In this document: one piece after another, positions 25,899-32,488 of the stretch
Numbering within the stretch: position 1 is the first letter of the stretch
How the letters are laid out: every line of letters starts with the position of its first letter
Assembly: GCA_044226045.1 (NCBI GenBank)
Contig: JBGAHR010000005.1
Location: 62,001 to 126,000 of the forward strand
Direction: 5' to 3'
Origin: Endoryza sp044226045
GTDB taxonomy: Bacteria > Bacteroidota > Bacteroidia > Chitinophagales > Chitinophagaceae
DNA length: 64,000 bases
The notes under the pieces: generated by a model
Seen by the model: the letters and a program-made list of their open reading frames with translations, nothing else
What the model was told of the DNA's origin: nothing
Database searches by the model: none
Made by a program: the position numbers and the translations under genes

Positions 25899-27287
25899 TT
25901 AGTCTTCCTTGAATATTTTCTTGATCTCGGTATCATTTTCATAATAGACTTTCATAAAATAAGCTCCCTGTTGTGCTTTTGCGGGGAAGTTGATATAAAT
26001 ATTATGACCATCCGAGGGTCTGACAGGAACAGTCATCACCATCACTCCTTTCATGGTAAAGAACTCAATTTTCCGGGGCTTTTTTCCGGGAAGAATATTT
26101 ACGGTGAATCCATTTTTGAATGGATTGGGATATACCCTGGTGATCGATCCCAGTTCGAAAAAGACTTTTTGAATAGGGCTGGTAACCGACACGTTTGCGA
26201 AACGGTTTCTGCATTGCACACGGTAATAAGCATATCCGTTCAGCGGATTTTTGTCGATGACGGCGAAAATACTCAGTTTGTTCTGTCGGGCGATGGTAAT
26301 GGAATCAATAGACGTAAAGTGCCTGCCATCAGATGAACGCTCAATGGAAAAGATATATTCTTCATTGACAGACAGGTTGGTTTTCCAGGTTAACTGATAG
26401 GAGCTTCCTTTGGATTGAATCGTAAAATCAGTGATCTGCAGCGTTAGTAAGTGTATGTCCGTGCACATGTTACATTTTTTAAAGAGGTTGGCCTGTCCCC
26501 ACGCATTGGGTTTACATCCCCATGGGCGGCAGCTCGAATCGGAATAGTGTTTGGGGCCCAGGCAAACGTTGATGTTGTTAGAATTGGTTAGGGTGTCGTA
26601 GAAATTCGAGTATTCGGTTACATTCAGGCAGGCGGCACCGGAGGGAGCTGCATAGCTGAATTTACTCTTGTTATACAGCACGGTCATGACGGTTTCGCTG
26701 CTTTTTCCCAGGCATACGCTTCCTTGTGCCGCTAACGGATCGGTTATGATGCCGTGAAATTCGGAGAATCCGTTGTTGACAAAGAATGAATAGGGATTGT
26801 TCATGACGAAGTACTGGTTCTGCATGTGAAACTTAGACGTTGGCAGAATGTTCATTACAATATTGGGTCTTGTAGCGCTGGCCCAGTTGCCTGAAAGACT
26901 AAGATTTCTCATACACTGAAACGTTCCCCAATTGTAAATGGCGCTTTTTCCTTTCAGATCAAGACCGAAGCCGATTCCATTTCCGATCACGAAACGGGCC
27001 CCGGGTCTGACTACGATCGTACCCGAATCCATGTAGAACTGGTCTACCGTAAGATCGGAGCATACTATCAGCGTACCTCCTCGTAGCGTTAATGAGGTAA
27101 AAGTGGCGGTGGCGCCATAGTACCATTTTTTTACGCCATCATTGATGGTTTCATTGTTAGTGACTGATGGTTCGGAGCCATCACAACTGTCTAGAGGAGG
27201 GGGAGTGATACATTGGGCGCGCACGTAAGACTGGCTGAAAAGACATAGCAATGCCACCAGGATTAGTTGGATTGGTTTTGTATACAT
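25899..27287 (-). CDS. Secreted protein with type IX (type A) sorting domain
   Basis: Exported protein of 462 residues from the ATG at 27287, where a signal peptide begins (IQLILVALLCLFSQSYVRAQ). An in-frame start 102 bp upstream has no signal character and is rejected. The N-terminal 280 residues are beta-rich with repeated GGTLIVCSDL and FVIGNGIGFGLDL-like turns, resembling a parallel beta-helix. The C-terminus is a T9SS type A sorting domain (RVYPNPFKNGFTVN, then GAYFMKVYYEND), so it should be exported by type IX secretion and anchored to the cell surface. The binding target is unknown. Confidence 0.82.
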   Translation of the reverse strand: MYTKPIQLILVALLCLFSQSYVRAQCITPPPLDSCDGSEPSVTNNETINDGVKKWYYGATATFTSLTLRGGTLIVCSDLTVDQFYMDSGTIVVRPGARFVIGNGIGFGLDLKGKSAIYNWGTFQCMRNLSLSGNWASATRPNIVMNILPTSKFHMQNQYFVMNNPYSFFVNNGFSEFHGIITDPLAAQGSVCLGKSSETVMTVLYNKSKFSYAAPSGAACLNVTEYSNFYDTLTNSNNINVCLGPKHYSDSSCRPWGCKPNAWGQANLFKKCNMCTDIHLLTLQITDFTIQSKGSSYQLTWKTNLSVNEEYIFSIERSSDGRHFTSIDSITIARQNKLSIFAVIDKNPLNGYAYYRVQCRNRFANVSVTSPIQKVFFELGSITRVYPNPFKNGFTVNILPGKKPRKIEFFTMKGVMVMTVPVRPSDGHNIYINFPAKAQQGAYFMKVYYENDTEIKKIFKED

Positions 27288-27575
27288 GGTATCAGATTTA
27301 GGATTCGGCAGGGTGCCCGAGAGCGAAGGATAAGGTTGCAAAAAATCGAGGATGCCAGGTCGCAAACCAATTATTCGATGATCAATCAATCTGGTTCTTC
27401 ACAGGATATCACAGCGACCTGACAAACCTGCGATGTGGTTGACTGTTGCACCAACCGAATACAAATTAGAAGGATGAATTCAAAAAGAAGAATGAACCTG
27501 TGCCAAGTGTTCAAAAAACAGGCGCATGTGAAAGGATTGACCGCCGAACCGAAAACGGCTTTTGTAAATATTTAA

Positions 27576-28340
27576 CTATTCTCCCAGCCATGATTTGAAA
27601 TCGTGCATTTTTTCCCGGCTAACGATGACTTCTTTCTCAAAAACAGGATGTAAATGCAGCTTCAAACGGTTTCCGCTATAGGGATGAATATGTTTTACCG
27701 CTTTAAAAGCCAGTAAAAGCGACCGATTCACTCTGAAGAAATTATCAGGATCTAACATTTCCGCCAGCTCTTCCAAAGAATATTCTACCAGGAATTTTGC
27801 GTCCTGGTAAGTTTTAAAATATACGAAACGCTCAAAAGAGAAGAAGTAGGCGATTTCGCTGACTTCTACCGACACAAATTTCTGTCCCTGTTTTACCAGG
27901 AATCTGTTTCTGTATACTTGTTCACGGGTGGGGAGGGTAGAAGAGAGCATGCCGGCCGGCAGGAGTTGTTTATGCCAGGCCGAAGACCTGGTTGTTGTGG
28001 CCAGTTCACGGCTGTCGGCATCGAAGAGCTGTTTTTCTGCCAGGTATTCGAGATTATTGGTTCGAAAGGCGGTAAAATGATATTGGTCATTTTCCAGGGA
28101 GAATATGACCGTTGCTTCCAGGCCAAAGGCCGAAACCAGGTGAGGGCTTTTGTCACGAAGCATCTCCTTGCTCACCAGGATGACGTCGGGCGACCCATGT
28201 GCCTTGAGCCAGTCGAGCGATTCCGGGACGGATGGTACGGTGGCTACAATTTGAATGGTGTTGTCGAATTTCCTGAGTGTGCGTTCCAGTTTTCTGCTGC
28301 TATGCTTTACTTCATCAACTACTAAAACTTTCATGGCCAC
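27576..28340 (-). CDS. LytTR-type DNA-binding regulator with degenerate receiver domain
   Basis: Protein of 254 residues built like a LytR/AlgR response regulator. The N-terminal 115 residues follow the receiver fold (MKVLVVDEVKHSS, then SPDVILVSKEM), but the position of the phospho-accepting Asp is Ser and the conserved Lys after beta-5 is displaced (YLAEKQ). The LytTR DNA-binding domain occupies about 150-250 (FLVKQGQKFVSVEVSEIAYF, FFRVNRSLLLAFKAVKHIHP). It probably works without phosphorylation, for instance by dimerisation or an unknown ligand. No histidine kinase is adjacent. The 288-bp gap before it holds nothing I can name. Confidence 0.88.
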   Translation of the reverse strand: MAMKVLVVDEVKHSSRKLERTLRKFDNTIQIVATVPSVPESLDWLKAHGSPDVILVSKEMLRDKSPHLVSAFGLEATVIFSLENDQYHFTAFRTNNLEYLAEKQLFDADSRELATTTRSSAWHKQLLPAGMLSSTLPTREQVYRNRFLVKQGQKFVSVEVSEIAYFFSFERFVYFKTYQDAKFLVEYSLEELAEMLDPDNFFRVNRSLLLAFKAVKHIHPYSGNRLKLHLHPVFEKEVIVSREKMHDFKSWLGE

Positions 28341-28508
28341 TGTTGAATGTTCAAAATGTCCGTCGAATTTACACTACAATAAGGCGGGAAACGAACAAAA
28401 AGGCATCAGCAGTAAATCCCCATGGATAAGCTGTAAGAATAGGGGTATGAAGTGTGTAAAGTTTTGTTGGCATATATGCTAAAAAAATTTAGTTTTGCGC
28501 CCTGTTCC

Positions 28509-28582
28509 GGTCCGGTAGCTCAGCTGAATAGAGCAACAGCCTTCTAAGCTGTGGGTCATTGGTTTGAATCCAATCCGGATCA
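28509..28582 (+). tRNA. tRNA-Arg (anticodon TCT), copy 1
   Basis: Full cloverleaf of 74 nt. The acceptor GGTCCGG pairs with CCGGATC; the D arm is GCTC/GAGC; the anticodon stem ACAGC/GCTGT encloses loop CTTCTAA with anticodon TCT; the T arm ATTGG/CCAAT encloses TTTGAAT. The discriminator is A. CCA is not encoded. It reads AGA arginine codons. A second copy lies at 29801. Confidence 0.95.
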
Positions 28583-28602
28583 CTGCCTGTATTTATACAA
28601 AG

Positions 28603-28633
28603 AACCCGCTCAGAAAGCGGGTTTTGTTTTTTT
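28603..28633 (+). terminator. Terminator after tRNA-Arg copy 1
   Basis: AACCCGCT/AGCGGGTT stem with a 5-nt loop, then a T-rich run broken by one G. Confidence 0.85.
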
Positions 28634-28987
28634 CAGAACAATATCTCTATTGAATGTATTCCATTAACCAGACTGGTTTCGACGTTTTTTCCGAGTTATT
28701 CCAACCAAGAAGCCAGATTGGAATCAAACCATATTAAAGCTTTCTCGACCGAAAAAATCATACGCGGTCAAGACCCCTGACTTTTGGTTTTGTTTTGCTG
28801 TTTAAAAGTGAATATACCTTGGAAAAGTGTAAAGGCTATTTATTTCTCCGATTTGCAGCTCAATTAGTAGTCCAAAAATACGAGGGAAACAAAAAGGGCT
28901 GGTACTACAGTAATGACAGGCTATGATAATTAATATCTATTGACTTCTGGTTGGCTCAATTTGTTTTACATAAATTCTTAGGCTTAC
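28634..28987. other. AT-rich gap between tRNA-Arg copy 1 and the PIN toxin gene
   Basis: About 350 bp without a supported gene. An open frame on the plus strand ending near 28926 gives about 50 residues without a start codon (KGYLFLRFAAQLVVQKYEG is its most protein-like part). It could be a fragment of a lost gene, but this is not strong enough to call. Confidence 0.4.
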
Positions 28988-29401
28988 TCAGGACATCTTC
29001 ATTACGATTTCCAGGAATGTCTCAATACTACAAACATTCACCTTCGGAAACTCCAGATTCTTCACCACATTAAAATGGGCATCATTCGTAACAAGATAAT
29101 CTGCATTACAGGATACTGCAATATCAAAAAACTTATTGTCATCCGGATCTGCTATAATTGCTTGCCATTTGTAATAGATATGCTTGAAAATAACGTCAGG
29201 TGATTCTGAAAGGATATTGTCGATTATTTCAAATGCACCGGGCGCGCCGTGCTCACCTATTACTTCTTCATATTCATGCAGAATTTCCTGACACAATCCG
29301 ATTTCGAATTTTCCTTCAACAAATGCATTCCAAATTGGCCGGTAGCGGCTCCTTATTCCGATTGCAACCAGTAAAACATTTGAGTCAAGAACTACACGCA
29401 T
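28988..29401 (-). CDS. PIN-domain toxin of a type II toxin-antitoxin pair
   Basis: Putative ribonuclease toxin of 137 residues in the PIN family often annotated as 'putative toxin-antitoxin system toxin component'. Acidic metal-binding positions are visible: Asp 6 in MRVVLDSNVLL, Glu 43 in EILHEYEEV, and the pair in IIADPDDNKFFDIAVSCNAD, with LVTNDAHF following. Its ATG shares one base with the TGA of the antitoxin gene (TGATG), giving translational coupling. The cassette lies between two nearly identical tRNA-Arg genes. Confidence 0.85.
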   Translation of the reverse strand: MRVVLDSNVLLVAIGIRSRYRPIWNAFVEGKFEIGLCQEILHEYEEVIGEHGAPGAFEIIDNILSESPDVIFKHIYYKWQAIIADPDDNKFFDIAVSCNADYLVTNDAHFNVVKNLEFPKVNVCSIETFLEIVMKMS

Positions 29402-29637
29402 CAGTGAGAAGAATGTGGCTTGCGAAGATGTTTTTGAGCGAGATCATCGTAATGTTCAGAGGAAATGCTCTTTTCCTTTTCCCATGTATCCACCTTGCTG
29501 TCGAGTTGTTTAGCCATAAGTTGAACCGCTAAACGCCTCATTTGGATATAGTCTTCTTCAGGCATAGGATTTTTAAACAGGCGGAGCATGTCCTGTTGCT
29601 GTTGATTAAGTTGGTTAAATGATAAAGGCTCTCCCAT
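29401..29637 (-). CDS. Antitoxin partner of the PIN toxin
   Basis: Small charged protein of 78 residues (MGEPLSFNQLNQQQQDMLRL, then MRRLAVQLMAKQLDSKVD), helical and without a recognised DNA-binding motif. Its position directly before the PIN gene with a one-base overlap identifies it. The ATG at 29637 is preferred over a TTG at 29661, because a TAnnTTTG box covers 29659-29666 and would overlap the longer start. Confidence 0.75.
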   Translation of the reverse strand: MGEPLSFNQLNQQQQDMLRLFKNPMPEEDYIQMRRLAVQLMAKQLDSKVDTWEKEKSISSEHYDDLAQKHLRKPHSSH

Positions 29638-29658
29638 TTTTAATAAAGATATTATTCT

Positions 29659-29666
29659 CAAATTTA
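29659..29666 (-). promoter_or_regulatory. -7 box of the PIN toxin-antitoxin operon
   Basis: TAAATTTG on the minus strand fits TAnnTTTG, 21 bp before the antitoxin ATG. Confidence 0.5.
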
Positions 29667-29800
29667 CTCCTTTCCATGGTATTCAGCAACAGACACCCGG
29701 GTAGCAGCCAGGCCAATTGCCCAATGACATTTTTGTTGAAATATTTTACTGTAAATCAGCAGCTTACCATAGTACCGCAATATAAAATCCTTACTGTTCC

Positions 29801-29874
29801 AGTCCGGTAGCTCAGTTGAATAGAGCAACAGCCTTCTAAGCTGTGGGTCATTGGTTTGAATCCAATCCGGATCA
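29801..29874 (+). tRNA. tRNA-Arg (anticodon TCT), copy 2
   Basis: Differs from the copy at 28509 by two bases: the first acceptor base is A instead of G, giving an A-C mismatch at the end of the acceptor stem, and one D-loop C is T. All other stems and the TCT anticodon are kept. The sequence before (CTGTTCC) and after (CTGCCT) also matches copy 1, so the duplicated unit is larger than the tRNA. Confidence 0.9.
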
Positions 29875-29893
29875 CTGCCTTACTTTGTGCATA

Positions 29894-29924
29894 AAACCCG
29901 CAAAATGCGGGTTTCTTTATTTTA
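29894..29924 (+). terminator. Terminator after tRNA-Arg copy 2
   Basis: AAACCCGCA/TGCGGGTTT stem with a 3-nt loop and a T-rich tail. It is similar in stem core to the terminator after copy 1. Confidence 0.8.
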
Positions 29925-30201
29925 ACTCCGTCCGGTAAGTAACAAAGAATGGAAAGTTGGTTCTGGAGGCAACTTAAGAATAAATAAATATTAAATGCTT
30001 TCGTTCGCTATGATCTTCATCCTATGATGGTGAAAAAGTGATAATCAAATCGAGACCTACAGAAAAGCGCTGTTACTGTGTTATTACTTTTTAACAAGCA
30101 AGCCTTTTGCCTTAATTGTCTATCCAAACACTGTTTCCTTTTATGGCGGTAATTAACCAAAATCAGCAATAAAAATCACTGGACATTTAAAAAACGATTT
30201 T

Positions 30202-30278
30202 ACCTGCGATTTTTAAAAAAACCTGCAATTAACCCTTTCATTTCGGCATACACCCTTTCATTTTGGAAGGGTTTTTTA
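30202..30278 (+). promoter_or_regulatory. Phased direct repeats and hairpin upstream of the kdp operon
   Basis: ACCTGCGATT (30202) recurs as ACCTGCAATT (30221), and ACCCTTTCATTTCGG (30232) recurs as ACCCTTTCATTTTGG (30252), with spacings of 19 and 20 bp, close to two helix turns. The last repeat also forms an ACCCTT/AAGGGT hairpin ending in six T residues. This could be an activator binding region, an attenuator, or both. The rest of 29925-30429 holds nothing else I can name. Confidence 0.45.
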
Positions 30279-30429
30279 TTGATTCCGCTTTGCCAGATAG
30301 CCATCCTTTTAGGCTAAAAGCATTGCCAGACAACCACTTGGCGCTCCTTTCCCCGATTTTTCCGATATGGGCATTCCATTTGGCAGAATGAATCGGACTA
30401 TTTACTTCAACCTGTTTAACAATAGCTCG

Positions 30430-30564
30430 ATGAAAAAGGAACCGAATTCACACCTGGGCGACCGCACACCACGATTAAAAGATTTTTTGATGGTGATCAT
30501 GGCGGTTGCAGTGCTGATAGCATTTTCCTGGATCGCCTATTTTAAACTGGGTTGGTTTCACTAA
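30430..30564 (+). CDS. 44-residue membrane protein at the head of the kdp operon
   Basis: Small protein with a polar N-terminus (MKKEPNSHLGDRTPRLKDF) and a single membrane segment (LMVIMAVAVLIAFSWIAYF). The ATG at 30430 is chosen over one at 30367, whose extra residues look non-coding. It is 10 bp ahead of a second microprotein and on the same strand as kdpF-kdpA-kdpB-kdpC. I know of no named family. A role in Kdp assembly or regulation is an inference from position. Confidence 0.6.
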   Translation: MKKEPNSHLGDRTPRLKDFLMVIMAVAVLIAFSWIAYFKLGWFH

Positions 30565-30574
30565 ACATAACACT

Positions 30575-30658
30575 ATGCTACCACTATTATTATTTCTCGC
30601 CGGCCTGTGCTGCTTCTATGTCTGTTACAAATCCATTGACTGGTTCGAAAAAATTTAA
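30575..30658 (+). CDS. 27-residue membrane microprotein before kdpF
   Basis: MLPLLLFLAGLCCFYVCY followed by KSIDWFEKI and a stop. One membrane span with a short charged tail, similar in plan to KdpF but not in sequence. It sits 10 bp after the preceding microprotein and 5 bp before kdpF, too tight for chance in a strongly ordered operon. It is below the length cut-off of most gene finders. Confidence 0.6.
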   Translation: MLPLLLFLAGLCCFYVCYKSIDWFEKI

Positions 30659-30663
30659 ATAAC

Positions 30664-30744
30664 ATGATGACCGCCTTATTAATCCTTTCAGTCGCTGTCC
30701 TGGCTTATCTGCTTTACGTGCTCATCAAACCTGAAAAATTTTAA
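30664..30744 (+). CDS. kdpF: Potassium-transporting ATPase subunit KdpF
   Basis: 26-residue single-span peptide (MMTALLILSVAVLAYLLYVL, then IKPEKF). The pattern of a membrane span ending in YVLI-x-PE-x-F matches KdpF, which stabilises the KdpABC complex in the inner membrane. It lies 13 bp before kdpA. It is too short for routine ORF detection, but the motif and position make the call fairly safe. Confidence 0.82.
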   Translation: MMTALLILSVAVLAYLLYVLIKPEKF

Positions 30745-30757
30745 ACAAAGAAATGGT

Positions 30758-32479
30758 ATGATCACCAAAGAAATCATCGGTATAATACTCATCTATGGAA
30801 CAGCCATCCTGCTGGCATGGCCGCTTGGAAAATATATTTCCGCGGTTTTCAGCGGACGTAAATCCCTTCTCGATTTTCTTTCACCGGTTGAACGACGCAT
30901 TTTTCGTTTTTGTGGTATCAATCCTGCGGAAGAAATGGACTGGAAACAAAACCTGAAGGCGTTACTGACCATCAACCTCGTCTGGTTTGTCTATGGATTT
31001 GTACTGCTGTTAACGCAGGGTTCATTGGGACTAAATCCCGATGGAAATCCTTCCCAAACACCCGACCTGGCCTTTAATACTGTAATATCGTTCCTGGTCA
31101 ACTGCGACCTGCAGCACTATAGTGGTGAAACCGGTTTAACCTATCTCACGCAGGTAGGTGTGATCAGTTTCCTGATGTTTGTGTCTGCGGCTACCGGCAT
31201 AGCTGCCGTAGCGGTATTTTTCCGGGCCTTGCGAGACAAGGTTACCGACAAACTGGGCAACTTTTATGTATTCCTGGTTAAAAGCATTACCCGGATATTA
31301 TTACCCATCAGTCTATTACTGGCCACTTTGCTGGTGTTTAATGGCACACCCAGTTCCTTTAAAGGAAAGGACGGTATTGTCACCTTGCAGGGAGATTCCG
31401 TTCAGGTTAGCCGCGGGCCAGCTGCTGCCATGATTGCTATTAAGCATCTGGGTACAAACGGAGGCGGATGGTTTGGTACCAACTCAGCCCATCCAATGGA
31501 GAACCCTAACAGTTTTACCAATTCACTGGAGCTGGTTGCTCAGTTATTGATACCCCTGGCCTTGTTATTCGCATTTGGTTATTTTGTTAATAGAAAAAAA
31601 TTAGCTTTCATCATTGGTGCAGTAATGACCATCGGATTCCTGACACTGGTCATTCCAACCATTGTGCAGGAAGTAAAAGGAAGTCCTGCCATTGCCGCTC
31701 TTGGGATCAGCCAGCCAACAGGAGCCATGGAAGGAAAAGAAGTGCGGTTTGGTCCTGCGGTATCGGGTTTCTGGAGTATTGCCACTACCGTCATTTCAAC
31801 CGGCTCAGTCAACTCAATGCATGACAGTTCCATGCCCTTATCGGGATTGATGCAACTGCTCGCTATGATGATTAACTCGTTTTACGGAGGTTGTGGAGTG
31901 GGTATATTGAACTATTTCATTTATCTCATTATTGCAGTATTTATCTCCGGATTAATGGTAGGCCGTACACCGGAGTTTATGGGTCATAAAGTAGAAGCAA
32001 GGGAAGTAAAAATTGCGGCGCTGATTACATTATTATCTCCATTCCTGATTCTGACCGGCACTGCTTTGGCAGCCTACTTTAACGTACACCATGCTGCAGC
32101 GCAATGGTCGGTGGCTCCCGGCAACTGGTTGAATAATCCCGGCTACCACGGATTCAGCGAAATGCTTTATGAGAACACGTCAGCAAATGCCAACAATGGA
32201 AGTGGATTCGAAGGTTTGGGAGACAATAACATCTTCTGGAATGTAGTCACCGGCTTCATCCTGTTCCTCGGCAGATTCCTCCCCATCATTGGGCCCATTG
32301 CCATTGCAGGATTACTGGCCAGAAAAAAACACATTCCCGATTCGGCAGGAACGCTGAAGATTGATTCGGTCACTTTTGGCGCTATGACTTTTGCGGTGAT
32401 TATCATCGTTAATGCGCTGTCCTATTTTCCGGCGCTGGTGCTGGGCCCGATCGCCGACTATTTCTCTAATCATCCATAA
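30758..32479 (+). CDS. kdpA: Potassium-transporting ATPase potassium-binding subunit KdpA
   Basis: Channel-like subunit that selects and passes K+ in the high-affinity KdpFABC pump. It is 573 residues with about ten membrane segments. The selectivity loops are visible in order: NCDLQHYSGETG (first), TNGGGWFGTNSAHPMENP (second), and the later ANANNGSGFEGL loop. The length fits the family. It is followed by kdpB after 9 bp. Confidence 0.96.
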   Translation: MITKEIIGIILIYGTAILLAWPLGKYISAVFSGRKSLLDFLSPVERRIFRFCGINPAEEMDWKQNLKALLTINLVWFVYGFVLLLTQGSLGLNPDGNPSQTPDLAFNTVISFLVNCDLQHYSGETGLTYLTQVGVISFLMFVSAATGIAAVAVFFRALRDKVTDKLGNFYVFLVKSITRILLPISLLLATLLVFNGTPSSFKGKDGIVTLQGDSVQVSRGPAAAMIAIKHLGTNGGGWFGTNSAHPMENPNSFTNSLELVAQLLIPLALLFAFGYFVNRKKLAFIIGAVMTIGFLTLVIPTIVQEVKGSPAIAALGISQPTGAMEGKEVRFGPAVSGFWSIATTVISTGSVNSMHDSSMPLSGLMQLLAMMINSFYGGCGVGILNYFIYLIIAVFISGLMVGRTPEFMGHKVEAREVKIAALITLLSPFLILTGTALAAYFNVHHAAAQWSVAPGNWLNNPGYHGFSEMLYENTSANANNGSGFEGLGDNNIFWNVVTGFILFLGRFLPIIGPIAIAGLLARKKHIPDSAGTLKIDSVTFGAMTFAVIIIVNALSYFPALVLGPIADYFSNHP

Positions 32480-32488
32480 ACAGGTTTT

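Noticed and set aside
25899..27389. Longer start for the T9SS cargo protein
   Set aside because: The extra 34 residues before the signal peptide have no export character.
28790..28926. Open plus-strand frame that may be a gene fragment
   Set aside because: About 50 codons without a start codon and without a recognisable domain; this length is expected by chance.
30311..30330. Possible sigma-54 promoter before kdp (AGGC...TTGCC)
   Set aside because: The GG-to-GC spacing is 11 and not the strict 10. A second near match at 30368 has the same fault.
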